From Siphonodentalium dalli (Eukaryota > Mollusca > Scaphopoda > Gadilida > Siphonodentaliidae), in assembly GCA_032622095.1 (NCBI GenBank), contig CP136066.1, forward strand, positions 188,826,716 to 188,890,715: 64,000 nucleotides of DNA, given 5' to 3'. The notes under the pieces are model-generated. The model searched no databases. It was not told the DNA's origin and saw only the letters and a list, made by a program, of their open reading frames with translations. How positions within the stretch are numbered: the first letter of the stretch is position 1; every line of letters begins with the position of its first letter. A program made the position numbers and the translations under genes. Below are positions 1 through 12,426 of this stretch, one piece after another.

Positions 1-49
1 TATAAGTATATATGATGTCTGATCATGAATGATTCGAAAATATTCGAAT

Positions 50-118
50 CGGACAGTCGAATCGAATCGAATCGAATCAGGACGACCGATTCGCGAATCG
101 AATCGAATCTCGAAGCTT
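50..118. repeat. GAATC-rich short tandem repeat
   Basis: Runs of the 5-mer TCGAA/GAATC, partly palindromic around TTCGCGAATCG. Low-complexity sequence with no coding signal. Confidence 0.7.
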
Positions 119-147
119 CGCAGGGGCCTAACAAATAGATATTGACG

Positions 148-724
148 TTAAAGGGATACTGTACCCAAATGTTGTTGTTGGTTTCTGTAGTCTCTGAGTC
201 GGAGAATAAGGTAACAATTTTTCCATTATTTGAAAGTCTGTTGAGTACGAAGTAGTGTTACGGATGGCAAATTTACCGGAATGCAAAAATACAAATTGTT
301 GTTGTCGAGTAATTTTTGTACAGTTTTCAACCAAATGTATCAAATAAATGTTTTATTATATATGCATACTAGTCCCATATACTCATTTATCGTCACTAGT
401 CAGTGAGTGGCTTGAGTTTTCTCCCCATATCAGCATAATGTTTCAAACGGTCATATGTGCAATGGGTTTACTAATCCAGTATCCCTCAATTATAATTTCA
501 TTACGTCTGGTACACGGAAATTCGTATTTTAATTTACGCCATTTTATGGCTCCAGCCATAATTTCAATTTATATTAAATTATTAACTTTTAAATTATTAA
601 ATTTTAAGATAGCCTATTAACCTGAGCGTTTACAGAATATATACTTATGTTTCTATATATTATCGATAATAGATCGTTGTTATCATCAGAAATTTATTGA
701 AAATGGCGTACTGTACCCCTTTAA
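148..724. mobile_element. Non-autonomous DNA transposon (MITE) flanked by TTAA
   Basis: Left end reads TTAA-AGGGATACTGTACCC and the right end is its imperfect reverse complement (GTACTGTACCCCT-TTAA). TTAA directly outside both tips fits piggyBac- or Kolobok-type target duplication. The 569-bp interior is AT-rich and has no convincing ORF. The first ~280 bp recur at 51455-51726, which shows that this is a dispersed family. The superfamily is inferred only from TTAA and is not proven. Confidence 0.7.
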
Positions 725-789
725 TGACAATGCTTTAGAAATTGATTTAGTTTAAACATATTTTATTGTATCATTTATGTACAAACGGG

Positions 790-1583
790 ATTGGGGCACA
801 AGTTATACAACTTAGATAGCCCCTCTCCCCAATTAGAAATTGGTGCTATTAATTCAAATAAAATTGCACCTAGTAAATATATCATATTCAATGCAACATC
901 AGAGGACACTCCATCGTTACAAGATATATCTAACAATGACCTTGATTTGGCGAACAAACAGAACGATGACCCATGTATTCATGATATCATGGCCATGTTG
1001 GAATCCAAAGACGCACCTCCTAGCATCGAAAATAACAATATGAACCTTAAAAAACTTGTATTTTCATTTGAACATGGATGCTGAGTCGACTTTGATTGGA
1101 TCAATGGCACATGCTGATCTGCTGAGAATAGCTGACATATCTTTGGAACAAAACATGCACAATGAACCAAATGACATCTTAAGACACGCACAAACGATGT
1201 CGTTCCTACAATTGACACAAATTTGAATGCATATGGTGTTGAAAATAATTTGAATTCCATTGATAACAAACGCCCTCCACATCCCAATTTAATTAACAGG
1301 AAGAAAAAGTGAAATGTTAGTTTGCATGATGAGGACAAAAGTAAAAACAGTGATCTAGAAGAACATTTATCTCTGTTCCAGCTGGAGAATTCCTCCAACA
1401 ACAGAGATAAGATCAGGCAGATAGTAACGGCGATGATTCTGATGACATACCACTGGCAAGATGGAAAGAAAAACTGACAGCAAAGCAACCAGCTGCATAT
1501 GAGGTGAAATATAAGAGGCAAAGTTTAATACTACATGCATTCACCAACTCGTTTAATGTTTTGCATAATACTGAGTCTGAGTA
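790..1583 (+). pseudogene. Decayed coding stretch, family not recognised
   Basis: Protein-like segments appear in changing plus-strand frames. 791-1084 is a 97-aa acidic, Asn/Asp-rich stretch. About 1074-1230 begins MDAESTLIGSMAHADLL. About 1212-1310 ends in RKKK-stop. About 1427-1583 contains DDSDDIPLARWKEKL and ends at a TAG. Composition is hydrophilic and looks translated, but at least three frameshifts or stops separate the segments, so it is not a working gene. It could be the N-terminal part of a transposase or of a lineage-specific protein; no diagnostic motif is visible. Confidence 0.35.
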
Positions 1584-1780
1584 GTTAGTTCGGGGCATAT
1601 ATTTAACACGAATTGTCTGTGCTGACCTGACAAGTAAGGCGTTAAGACCCTTTTATATATAATTGATTCTGGCAGATATGGTCAGAGATTATGCATGTTG
1701 GTGCACACAAAAAGTACTTTGTCTGGTCAAGATAACCCACCTGGCACCATGGTCAATTCAATTAGACAGAGATAACACCA

Positions 1781-2110
1781 CAATGGATACCACCAACAAT
1801 AAATACTTGCCCCAGGCCGAATGAACTTCAACACGTCAACTCACAAACAGGACAATAAGGGACAATTCACTGATGCTTTTCAGGGCGATATCCCATCTAA
1901 AAATTCAAAAGAGCTAAGCAGTGCAGGCAACAATGAAAAGCAAATTAAACACAGCCAGTTGCAATGGATACCACCGACAATAAATCCTTCCCCCATGGCA
2001 TGACCTGTTCGAACACGTCAACTCACATACAGGACAATAGGGGACAATTCATTGATGCTAAACCTGAGCAGTGCAGGCAACAATGAAAAGCAATTAAACA
2101 CAGCCAGTCG
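1781..2110 (+). repeat. Tandem duplication (181 bp + 149 bp)
   Basis: The block starting CAATGGATACCACC at 1781 is repeated from 1962 with small substitutions and a ~30-bp deletion. Shared landmarks are AACACGTCAACTCACA, GACAATTCA and GTGCAGGCAACAATGAAAAG. The first copy holds an open 60-aa frame (1821-2003). It is probably part of the same decayed element as 790-1583. Confidence 0.75.
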
Positions 2111-2230
2111 CAATGCCCAACAGAATGCACAACATATAATAAAGGAAACCTGGATGGTGCTATTCATGGGGGTAATTCCTTTAACTCAGCAGATCTATTG
2201 AATTCAAAGACCAATGAGAAAAAGTTGATT

Positions 2231-3826
2231 TAGGACCCTTTCTTGTCAAACCACATAGGAAGTAAACAGGAAATAAATGGAACAGCATGGCATCTCATAT
2301 TTAAAAAGTCAGCGTAACATTTCTAGAAACTGAAGAGACAGGTGTCAGCCATGACTCAAAATAAGACACTCAAGAGGCTTATTCTATATAGTTTCAGAAA
2401 TTTCAAAAATCTGTTCGGAACAGAATGGATGTAGAATCACTAATGGAAGTGAGCACGATTATTGCATATGACATTTACATTTAACTGGATCCAGAAACTG
2501 TCAACTTTATCGAAGATGGCTTCCAAGATGGCAGCCAAAATACGATAATTAAGCAATATTACCCTTTTTCACCAAATTACGTTTGTCATGTAGAAGGTGC
2601 GTCTAGTAGACTAATTTGCTTCTTCCAAATAAATTATCACCATGTTATGATACAATCCTAATAGTTATCTTACTGCATTGACTCACAGTGCGAGTTCATA
2701 TCAAATTTATTTTCCAAATGCCTCGTAAAAATTCGCCAAACATATTTTAGACGTCAAATAACATGTCCACCAGGAGAGCGATATCTCGGTGTTATATTTA
2801 TATGAATGAATGTACCCTGATTTATATAATCCGATTTGGAGTTAATGATATATCATTCTGAACGAGACGGCCGCCAATATGGCGGTAATGTCAAAATTTG
2901 ACATTAAAATACAAATATTTCTTCAATATATTGCAGTAATATATGCATATTATTATCATGCATGGACTTTTGATGAGAACATACCATCCACTGTATAAAA
3001 CCGAAATATATGTTCAAGCAAGTTAAATATATGGACTTGTGCCAAACTCGATTCTGATATTATAGCAAAAAAATGAATCCCTGTATGGATACTTTTTGTG
3101 ATTGGAATGGACAATCGATACAATATGATCAGACACCCGCTTCTACCATTCTGGCAACCATGTTTCCATAGGAAGAAATGTTTATGGTTGCCTCATGATT
3201 AAGCTGCTTATTGCCACCAGTCCATACTGAGTACCGGTACATTTCCAGATGTGCATTAATGTGACGACCAAGATCATGGGACCATGACAAATTTGAACTA
3301 TAATTCAAGCAGTATGTTTTCTTGTATTTCAGCGATACATGTATTAGCAAATTTTAATATTTCAACATGTGTGTTTATAACTAGTTTATCTTATATACAA
3401 GTAGTGTCTGGACCATTACGCTCTCGCTAGGTGGTGGATATAAAATTATTCCTGGAATTGACTCGCATAAGCCTACACCATTTATGTCCCTTTGACTAAC
3501 CCACACCTGTCAGCAAGTCACTACGACTAACTATGATGTTAGTCATAGAGACTAAGGTACACCAATAGTAACTCTAATTGCAACACTGCCTCAAATTATG
3601 CTTAATATTCATTTCAGAATTTAAAATTCCATTGCATCGCAATTCTATTGTATATATGATTGAGCATACAATGGCATATATATAAGAAATTCATTCCCAC
3701 CTCAAAGGATACACTATTTGGATAAAATCCATTAAAATGCTGTATATCACAATACCTGTCCATTTCGCAATATCAAGATAAGATAATATAAGATACAGTT
3801 GCAAATAAGAATTAATGCATGAACAG
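2231..3826. other. No gene seen; two ATGGCGG-core repeats
   Basis: AT-rich sequence without a convincing exon. Around 2508-2540 and 2868-2885 are GAAGATGGC / GGCCGCCAATATGGCGG cores like those forming arrays at 26.6, 38 and 52.5 kb, so this is probably an old copy of that repeat. Confidence 0.5.
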
Positions 3827-5110
3827 TTACATATTAAAATAAAATACATACAAAATGTATATATTATGTACAATATATAATCCATAGATTATTAGAAAGA
3901 ATAGCCGGATAATTTTGCACACGGAATTGATTATTTGTATGTCCTCGTTTTTCATTATGAAGATCACCTTATCATGATCACTCATGTTTATGAAATCTAT
4001 GCTGTAATTTTGAGCAATATCAAACAAGTCTTTTTACAGTCAGTGTATGCACTGCATTCCATAATAAAACATGCTTCTGTTTCAACTTTATGTTCATCAC
4101 ACATGTGACATATTCTGTCTTTTAATGGCGTTTTTGGTTGCATGTGTCGACTCTTTTCTATAGCTAAAATATGATTGCTAACACGCAGTCGGGTGACGTT
4201 CTCGCTTGCCGCTGGCCATCGAATGTGTTTGAGGTACATAATTGTCTATGAAAGTTCTGTAAGTTCGCAGTTTATTAGCACCATCTGGTCTGTCATTTTT
4301 TTAAACTTATTTATATGTTGATTTTAATCTTTAAATTATTAGATTGTCTGTCACTCTTGTTGTATTAGATTGTGATATAATTATACAGCTTTTGACTAAT
4401 TGTGAGTAACAAGTTGATTGCTTAGACATGGGGGATTCCATGAAAGAATCATGCATTATAGTTCCTGATACGGCACACACTTTATTTAGATAGCATTAAT
4501 TGCTATGGGATATCGACCCAGTTCAGCCATCGAAGCATGATTTGACTCCTTTTGTTCAACCTGAGTATACCATTTCAAAATTTCAAGTGTGTTTACTCGA
4601 GTGTGTTAGTATCAGTAAAAGGAAATTTCAACTCGGAAGCCCATATTTCGGAACCATACAGCAATATAGGCATTATTAATTTGTCAAACAATTTACATTT
4701 AGTACTGACAGACAATTCTATATATGAATTCAGTTAGCTCATCATGAAAAACATAGCCTTATAGAAGCTCTCCCACTAAAGTTGTCACAAGCTCTAGACA
4801 TTTTGCTGTCAGAACTGAGGACGAGACCAAAGTATTTATATTCGTCGACCCTTTGTAACAACTCAATAGTTGATATAATATTTATTGTCTATATTTAACT
4901 TCCGCTTATTTGGTTTGAATATCATGCATTTTTGTGTCTGTATTAACTGTTAAATTAATTAGATTACTCTAGTTTTCCAATTCATTCAAAGAATTTTGCA
5001 AACCATCAGATAGTAAAACGATATCATCGGCGAAATGTAAATGTGTAGTTGGGCGATTGTTCAAAAAGCAAGGGTTACACGCGTTAGTCTCAATGCGTTC
5101 CAGATATATT
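3827..5110 (-). pseudogene. Non-LTR retrotransposon (LINE) reverse transcriptase remnant, 3' half
   Basis: Read on the minus strand, in several frames. At about 5023-5034 is the RT catalytic box FADD, inside HLHFADDIVLLSD. At about 4640-4690 is KLIMPILLYGSEIWASEL, a typical post-catalytic segment. 4239-3997 gives a C-terminal domain with LRVSNHILAIEKSRH and a Cys/His cluster (C-x2-C, then C and H). 4027-3827 continues it with SIDFINMSDHDKVIFIM after a frameshift near 4020. Endonuclease and RT motifs 1-4 are missing upstream of ~5110, consistent with 5' truncation. Premature stops and at least three frame changes mean it is dead. The clade was not assigned. Confidence 0.85.
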
Positions 5111-5747
5111 CTTCAACTGTTGATAAATTTTAGAAGCCATCTCCCGTGGTAGTTGTAGTGCACACACCGAAAATTTCAACATTCTACATTTAGCGGTTCC
5201 TGATATTAAGCATTACAAAGTTTATTGCAATAATAATAATAGAGAAAAATGATGAAACAGAAATACAATATACTTCCGTATTAAATTATGGAAGTATAAT
5301 TCATACTTTAAGCAAGATTATTCTCCGTTTCTTTCTGGTAGCACTACCGGAGTGTTTCACATCACTTTAACCTGTGAAACTGACAAATTTTGATTGTGGA
5401 AAGAACTTTACAACTGAAATCAGAAGAATATATAGGCGGATGGAAAATTATAAATATATAGAGAAAAGCGTGGCCATTTGAACTTCAGAGATTAGTAACA
5501 AGAAACATGTCAAATCCAGCAAACTCCACATTAATTCCTTCGGGGTTCATGCAGTTTGCTGAATATTTCTCGCTGTCACAATTTACATGACCACATTGGA
5601 ATCGCCGTTCGTTTCTTATATGACTTGCTGCATGAATCATTAATCAACGTTGGAGTCTGATATGGACGTTCAACCTCAAGTTTCGCAAAAACTTACCAAC
5701 AATGGTAATTCGACGATCCACAGTACATTAAACGTCCACGAATTGCA
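5111..5747. other. No gene seen
   Basis: AT-rich. There is a short (AAT)n tract near 5230 and a weak palindromic GGTAGCACTACCGGAGTG at ~5337. No supported exon or repeat boundary. Confidence 0.4.
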
Positions 5748-5896
5748 AGCAAAGGTCTCGTCTTGTATAGTCTGATATCTGATATCGTAGATGATGATAC
5801 TTTATTCTCGAATTCATATGAATATATAGAGAATTGCAAAGAGCCACAAGCTAACGGTAAACTCCGTAAAGATTTTGAACCACTCGGAAACCGCCA
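5748..5896 (+). repeat. Left arm of a 149-bp inverted duplication
   Basis: Essentially identical, in reverse orientation, to 6849-6997 (about 950 bp apart). It starts AGCAAAGGTCTCG and ends GGAAACCGCCA. Read as protein it encodes DIVDDDTLFSNSYEYIE in the orientation of this arm. This may be an exon or transposon segment duplicated recently in inverted orientation. Confidence 0.9.
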
Positions 5897-6306
5897 GATA
5901 AAATTATATGAGAAATGTCAAATGCTGTGACGCTATAATTACTTGTTTTGATCACCCACTCACAGTCGGCAGTCACCAGGAAATATAAAACTTGAAGCTT
6001 CACTCTGCTCATTCTCTATAATCACCGGAAGTTACAATGACGACAGGGGGGGGGGTCTGCAGATTTTTGTCCAGATGCAAGACGGGGATGTGTGGGTGTT
6101 TCGGGGCCGGAACAAAATGAGTAATGCAATTGTTTTCACATACATGTAGAATGCAATTCACTCATGTTTGTCCTCAATTAACCTTATATAAAGTGAATTC
6201 GAGAACGGTTGCATCCGGAGACCTCGAAGTTACCGATGGCAAGGATATGTGACGTCACGTTTCCACCAAATTGTGGATGCGAGCTGTCATATTACCGATC
6301 ATTTCC

Positions 6307-6386
6307 AAAATGGCGGACATGGATTGAAAATGGCGGACATGGATTGAAAATGGCGGACATGGATTGAAAATGGCGGACAATGATTG
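6307..6386 (+). repeat. 20-bp tandem repeat, 4 copies
   Basis: Unit AAAATGGCGGACATGGATTG; the fourth copy has two substitutions. It carries the ATGGCGG core seen in other repeats of the window. Confidence 0.95.
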
Positions 6387-6766
6387 AATTAGTCCACAAG
6401 AGTAGACTACTCGGATAAGAGATATTTAAACATTTGGACATTTACGAGTCTCATATATATTGAAAGTCGTAAATGTAAAATATAAAACAAAATTGTTCCC
6501 GATAAGTCTGCTTTGATGGACTATGATTGAATGAATGAAAAAAGTGAATGTGTGGTTGATAGATTTTTATCTTCGTGTTTAACGAAAACACTTCATGAAG
6601 CTATTTTCGAAAGGAGTCGTTCGATATTCCTCGGAAATTGACATACGCAATAGTATTTCCGTTATCGGCTATCACCGAAGCTGCATCTGATATCGAAGTC
6701 CCTCATTCTACATGAATATATAATACATGAATATGATTTAGAACACATTTAACTCTCTTATGCGGT

Positions 6767-7075
6767 CTATAGATGGTCTGACCCTGTGTCAATAGTGTAT
6801 TCATGACTATATGTATGAAAATATGTAGGGCCCTGTGGGTTCCAGTGTTGGCGGTTTCCGAGTGGTTCAAAATCTTTACGGAGTTTACCGTTAGCTTGTG
6901 GCTCTTTGCAATTCTCTATATATTCATATGAATTCGAGAATAAAGTATCATCATCTACGATATCAGATATCAGACTATACAAGACGAGACCTTTGCTATA
7001 TAGATTCTCATTCTGTTTACCTATATAAAGATGGCGGTATCTCTCGCCTGAAACCGTTGTAGCAACAGAAAACAA
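6767..7075 (-). pseudogene. 102-aa open frame covering the right arm of the inverted duplication
   Basis: A minus-strand frame that includes the 149-bp arm 6849-6997 and continues past it on both sides. It has no recognisable domain. Because the same segment also lies inverted at 5748-5896 in a differently flanked, non-open context, it is more likely a copied fragment than a working gene. A real exon cannot be excluded: the peptide is acidic and Tyr/Asn-rich (SNSYEYIENCKEP). Confidence 0.25.
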
Positions 7076-7344
7076 AATATTTTGTTCCTAATATATACTC
7101 ATGGAACTGGAACTGGAACTGTTAATATGTTTTAGATAATTTGAACAGTTCAAAAAATTCCTATGGAAAGATAGTACATCTTCGATCTGATAAATCGTCT
7201 GGATTGGCTCACAACCACGACAATACTCATTTGTGATATGCCCTAAATACTAGATTCTAAAAAGTTTTATATATGACTATAGTCTGTACAAGTGCGTGGA
7301 TCTGAAATACAAGCATCTATGCTATTACGTATAGTTATACTTGT

Positions 7345-7480
7345 TTTAGGGGGTAGCAGGAAGACAGCCCGGTAGGGCTAAGCTACCCCCGACAATACAC
7401 TGTTATAATTTATTATGTATTACTGCCACTGTGTCATTCGTGTGTATTGTAAATAAACTATCCTATCCTATCCTATCCTA
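7345..7480 (+). mobile_element. 3' tail of a retrotransposon ending in (TCCTA)n
   Basis: A GC-richer 3'-UTR-like stretch (CAGCCCGGTAGGGCTAAG) is followed by AATAAAC and then four perfect TCCTA units at 7461-7480. Short-repeat tails after an AATAAA-like motif are typical of several non-LTR retrotransposon and SINE 3' ends. No RT coding is attached. Confidence 0.5.
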
Positions 7481-7739
7481 AGTGAGCGAAAATGCAAAGC
7501 TGAAATCACCAGGGTAATAAATGAGCGATAACTCTATTTCATAATAACACATCTGGAGAGTTTTGTCTCTTTTTGCGAGAAGAAAATCATATTTCAATAT
7601 TTAATCTTTGCAAAACAATGGAGTACCCGACGTACTCAAAAGTTAACAAACTGGGGCAAGAATAGTTTTACACCGTAAGTATTCACATGTGTCAGTCATA
7701 TAACCTCCCATGAATTGTCTCAACGTTTAGGCCTTCTAG

Positions 7740-8310
7740 AAGCTACCATGTTATACCAGGGTAATTATAACTACTATGGTATACCAACTCACTGGGAGAA
7801 AACACATGAGGGTGAAAATACATGATATGAGTCACAATGAATAAAATACAAGGGTAAATATACTAGGGTTAAAATGATATGGCTGGAATCACCAGGATGA
7901 AAATACCATGGTGAAATTACAAGGCTGAATTTGCCAAGTTGCAAGTAGCTGAGTAAAAATACCTGGGTGAATTTTGTTGAAACACCTGGGTAACTTTGTA
8001 AGCTGATGATACATGGGGAGAACGACACCCGAAAAGCCATGTGCTGACTGTCGTTCTCCCTTTCTACCAGATATATCACATATTACCATATCCATTATAT
8101 CAGGTTCCTTGTGTATTTCCATGTTCAATGTATACTATGTAACATAATTATATATTTGGTGGATATAAACAATGCTTAAACCAAGCTGAGAGCGGAGCAA
8201 AAAGGTGATTTTTATGTAAAAAAAAGAAAGATACCAGGGTATATTTACATGGTTCCAATTGATCTGAGTGAAATAAATTTGGCTTAAATACCCCTGGTGA
8301 TTTTAACAAA
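7740..8310 (+). repeat. Degenerate ~20-bp repeat around ACCAGGGTGAAAATAC
   Basis: Words such as CACCTGGGTAACTTTGT, TACCAGGGTAATTATA, CACCAGGATGAAAATAC and TACCCCTGGTGATTTTAA recur every ~20-25 bp. Units are too diverged for an exact count. Related CCTGGGTAACTTTATCAC words occur at 16870-16960 (inverted) and 21428-21490. Confidence 0.55.
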
Positions 8311-8605
8311 TTTGTTAGGGTCAATTTTTTATAGGGGAGGTTCCAATAGCAGTACAAATGCAGGCAATCTGGTTTGCAAACGTAACTCGAAGTTGCCAAG
8401 TTGTGTTAGCTAGATCACCTTATAAAGTGATTTTGTCTATGAAACCGAATACAAAACTCCCGAAATAAAAACGACTTTACATTTTCCATTAGTGTATTAC
8501 AGCTGTTAAGAACACGGGGATATGGGTCCCCAATCAATATGTTTAATCGAAATCACACATGTGACATAAGAATCATCAATAAATTATCTTTTCAATTACA
8601 AGCTT

Positions 8606-10540
8606 TTAAATGTGTTCGTACCCCCATATTTCGCATCTATATAATAGTATGAGTTCTATTGTCTTCGCGAATAAGTCTATTTGGATGATTGGAATATCCA
8701 TTGCGCGTGCCTCATAAATTAGCGAGTTCATCGCTCCGGTAGCTTTAGTCACTAAAGATTTCTTAGTGTTGTGAAAGCTGCTAGATCTGTCGAATATCAC
8801 AAGGTAAGTATATTCATTCCTGCATGATTTCCAATATTTTTCCATTTAGTCTTATCCGACATCTTGGCTTTCTTTCGTCGCCAAAGCCTAACAATTTAGT
8901 TTTTTCAATATTGAATTTCCAAAGGTCACAATATTCAGAAAACTCGTTCAAATCCTGTCTCATCTCTTTGGCCGATTACGCAAAGATAACCTTGTCATCA
9001 GCATACATCACCATTAATATTTTCAAGTAACTACCAACTTCGTCTGTATATATTCATGTAAGATAATCAACTTTACGAGACATCAGGAAGTTTTGTAGGT
9101 CGTTCAAGTACAGGGAAAATAAAACCGATGAGAGACTTCTCCCTGTAAAACACCAGCTGTGCTTATTTATGTGTGTGATATCTCGTTTCCTATTTTAGTT
9201 TCTGATTTGACACCATTATACATATTTCTTATAAATTGGAAACATCGACCATTTATTCCTGAGGTCACTAATTTCTGCCAAAGACCGGCGCGCCATAATA
9301 TATCGAAGGCCTGTTTAAAATCAATAAATGTGCAAAATAGATTCTTGCCCTTTTGAATTTATAGGTTTCTCAGTAGATGTAACGCTTATATGTGATCGAC
9401 GGTGGATAATTCCTTTCTAAACCCAACTTTGTTTTATTTATCAAATATATCATGGGATCACTGGCCTTATAATTCGCTAACGAATAAGTAGCATCAATTA
9501 TTTCTATATCTGTGATCGGCATATCTAAAATATATCATTATCTTCATTTATCATGATCACATATTGGGCGAGATGGTCAGTCTACCTAAATGAACATACA
9601 TACAATATAACTGTATTGGTGGTGGGTTTGTCGGTTTTCCATTCAGAATTTGCCAAAACTCTCACTACTTTTATTCATTTACACTTTTAAGCTTTGCTGA
9701 AACTGAAAGGTTTTTCTGATAAGTTGCATTTACTCTCCGTATATATATGCTTATAGTTTTTGTTATGTTTTCGAAGCTCCGATTTTGCTTCAATGGACTT
9801 CTTTTGTGATTAGATATTGTGCGCTTCGGAGCGCTTCGTGGTACTTTTATGTGCAATTTTACACTCGCTGGTAAACCATGGTTTATGACTCAAATCTTTT
9901 CTGATTTTCAGGACGGTGTTTTTTTTAGCCCAAAAGCAGCCTTAGCTGCATTGTTGAAAAGTTTAGATATTTCTCGGCCTATATCAGTGGCTTTGGTTTT
10001 GGGTAAACCCGTCAGGAAAGTCAATTAGAACAGTCAGATTCTCATTCAACTCGTCGATTTTGAGCCGATCAACACTAGTACTGAATTAACACATTACCAC
10101 TGGTTAGCCCATGGTGCCACAATTTAATATGGTTTGTGTATTTAGCACTTGTATTTTCACTTGATCGGGGAGAAAAACTACTTTTTCTATGAGGGGCTTA
10201 GAAATCTCCAAGAAAATTCCATTATGACAATCTAAATACAAACCCGAGTAATCCAGCACTTTCATTTCGACTCAAAATTGCACGAGTTCTTTACTCACGA
10301 AAAATAGTCTATTGTGCTTGCATTCCTGCAAGTGAATTTATGTTCCATTTTGTCGGTACCAATTCGACCATTCGATGTGTGTACCTTATTGGTCCTAGAA
10401 AATTGCATTAATTTTTGCCCTCAGTGTTAATATCGATTTCGCATTCATGAGGGATAACTCTATCGGGAGTGGACAGTGTGTGCAACCTCCATATTCGATG
10501 GAATCATTGACATCGTCCAGTCAACCAGTCACCGCGTGAA
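8606..10540 (-). pseudogene. Non-LTR retrotransposon (LINE) remnant: endonuclease end, linker and RT
   Basis: The most complete LINE here, read on the minus strand in shifting frames. Around 10290-10200 is an endonuclease C-terminal segment (TCRNASTIDY, then VLDYSGLYLDCHNGI). 10020-9671 is the Lys/Arg-rich linker. About 9530-9470 is EIIDATYSLANYKAS. At 9427-9410 is GFRKELSTVDHI and at 9328-9287 FIDFKQAFDILWR (RT motif A). About 9280-9200 is KLVTSGINGRCFQFIRNMYNG, then a frame-broken GVLQGE motif. At 9005-8994 is YADD. 8845-8606 holds LLYRCEIWGYEH. In-frame stops (for example just after the YADD block) and frameshifts show that it is dead. The motif order and style match LINE families common in molluscs; the clade was not assigned. 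Confidence 0.9.
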
Positions 10541-10904
10541 TCACTATCCTTAAAATATCGCCATGGTGTTAGGTGTTTTGCTTATCGCTCACTATTTACG
10601 TGCTGTGTGTATACAAATGCTCGGCTCACAAAAAGTGTGTTTTGTGGATAATATCCCATTCTTATTATCATTAAACTATATACTATTAGTATATTATAGA
10701 GGAAATTTTCATAATTTGTTAAACTTTATTTTTAAATTATAACCTATGACGAAGGCCATCCATGCCTTTAAAGGCCAAATCATCCACAAAAAACACACTT
10801 GTACGAGCCGAGCGTTTCATTGTATAAAGCACATAAAGCGTGTGCGATAAGTAACACACTCAAAACCGTGGGGATTTTTTTTTAGGATAGTGATTCACGG
10901 TGAT
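10528..10904. mobile_element. Foldback MITE with ~125-bp imperfect arms
   Basis: Left arm 10528-10660 and right arm 10779-10904 are inverted copies. Shared words are GTGAATCACTATCCT, CTTATCGC, GCTCGGCTC and GTGTGTTTTGTGGAT. The centre is an AT-rich ~118 bp. No target duplication could be fixed. A partial third arm lies at 11004-11058 (GTGTTGAGTGTTTTGC...CTTATCGCACACTCTTTAC). Confidence 0.8.
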
Positions 10905-11003
10905 CCATTTAACACCAATATATGAGTGGCGAGGATTAACGATCGCTATACCGTTATGTTGTAAACAAATGGTACAGTTTTAACCGAAGTTCGCTTAGTG
11001 GGA

Positions 11004-11058
11004 TCTCCCCGGTGTTGAGTGTTTTGCAGCTTTTGCTTATCGCACACTCTTTACCTAC
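11004..11058 (+). repeat. Solo partial arm of the 10.5-kb MITE family
   Basis: Similar to the 10.5-kb arms over ~50 bp (GGTGTTGAGTGTTTTGC, then TTATCGCACACTCTTTAC), with one small insertion. Confidence 0.6.
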
Positions 11059-11360
11059 AGTATTGTAACATAACATGGCTTTTGGATGCTATTTATGCGA
11101 TATCTCTAATAAGAACAAAATCTGTCATATTTCAATATTCCATCTGCTTATGGTGGTTTTAACGGATGTGACTATTTTAACAGCAATAACCAGCGTGAAA
11201 GCAATCCTTATTTTTAACCGCAATCACAAATTCTGTTAAAGAAAACAAGAGTTCGCAAAATAACTCGGAGACCTCGAACCACGAGAGACAATACTTGTCG
11301 ATGCGTGCATGGTCATGCATGTTCTGTAGATATAATGTTCCTTAAATCATCTCTACTAAC

Positions 11361-11471
11361 CTTGCTTGAGCAGCGTATGCGGAATTCATCCAGTTCCTTT
11401 CTGAGCATTGTCATTTCGTTCCGGAACATGGTCCTGCACTGGTGTACAACGTCATCATCCTTATTTTGGTC
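11361..11471 (-). CDS. Candidate 37-codon exon, coiled-coil-like; family unknown
   Basis: On the minus strand a 111-bp segment is bounded by TTTTGCAG (acceptor) and AAG-GTTAGT (donor). It reads without a stop in phase 0-0: 37 residues with a helical, charged middle (MFRNEMTMLRKELDEF, hydrophobic positions every 3-4 residues) and two cysteines. The open frame extends beyond both splice sites (11585-11313), so it could instead be a fragment of a transposon ORF rather than a spliced exon; a LINE 3' end lies ~600 bp upstream on the same strand. No neighbouring exon with matching phase was found. Confidence 0.35.
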
Positions 11472-11589
11472 CTGCAAAATTAATACACTATCGTGTTTAG
11501 ATTCCGTATTGGATATTATTATGAAATATTTTCTTTTCCTGGACTTTGAATGCAATAGCAATTGATTGAGCGGTTGGGTGAACACGAGA

Positions 11590-12059
11590 CATTCCTCCTA
11601 TACTGATTGTAATTCGATTGATTTTGTATTTTGTATTTTTGTATTTTTTTTTTAATTCTTTATTGACAATATTATACATGGACATATTCATATATTTAAA
11701 ATACAGCATAATGACAATAACAAAAATAATGTCCTGGTATTTTCGGGAGGGGGGACTTTCGCTCGCAACTCACACACGCATTACACACGTTCAAATTCGA
11801 AGACACCTCATGCGTGTTTTTGATTACACAAAATGTTTATGACTGGAATGTCATCAGAAATCGTTTTGTATGCTTTTAAATATACATGTAATTTATAGTC
11901 TCCGATATATTAATTTTTTTTTTTTAAATGCCTCTATCCGTGCCCGGTATTTATATAGCGTCAATTCGACCAACCATCAACAAGTGAAAAAACGAACATA
12001 ATCAGAAATAGTTATTTGTCCTCAAAGTACTTGACAGGGCAAGGTATATCTCACACCAT
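11590..12059. other. No gene seen
   Basis: Contains a TTTTTGTATT/poly-T stretch near 11630-11655 and a poly-T near 11915. Otherwise it is AT-rich unique sequence. Confidence 0.4.
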
Positions 12060-12238
12060 TCAAATTCGAAGGATATCTCTCTTTAGTGCTATATATTTCT
12101 CTAAGCGGTATCTCTCATCAAGTTCACGTAGAAATGATTTCAGGGATAAGGTATCGGGGTCAAATTTGGTTTTGTATATGTAATATTTAAGCAATGTCAG
12201 AAATAAATTTTTGACACTGATTTAGTATTTTAGTCGTT
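12060..12238 (-). pseudogene. LINE C-terminal fragment
   Basis: A minus-strand frame ending at a TGA (12062-12060). It contains KNLFLTLLKYYIYKTKF followed by FLRELDERYRLEKYIA. This aromatic/basic Tyr-Ile-Tyr-Lys segment followed by a charged helix is typical of the extreme C-terminus of several LINE RT proteins. The rest of the element is absent, and upstream lies the 12.43-kb foldback element. Confidence 0.6.
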
Positions 12239-12426
12239 GTTGAAATGATGGTGTCTTCTTACTTGGGATTAGTGACTTTCAAACCAAAACCATATATCCA
12301 CGCTACTACCGAACTCCGATACATGTACCTATTCATCATCACATCCCGAATTCATCCTTCATATCATTCTGTTCTTCGATATATATTGTAACAGGCATAA
12401 TTTGTGTATTATTGTTCTAGTGTTTT

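Noticed and set aside
8940-8960. GTTCAAATCC as a tRNA B-box
   Set aside because: It lies inside the LINE RT antisense; no cloverleaf or A-box in the right place.
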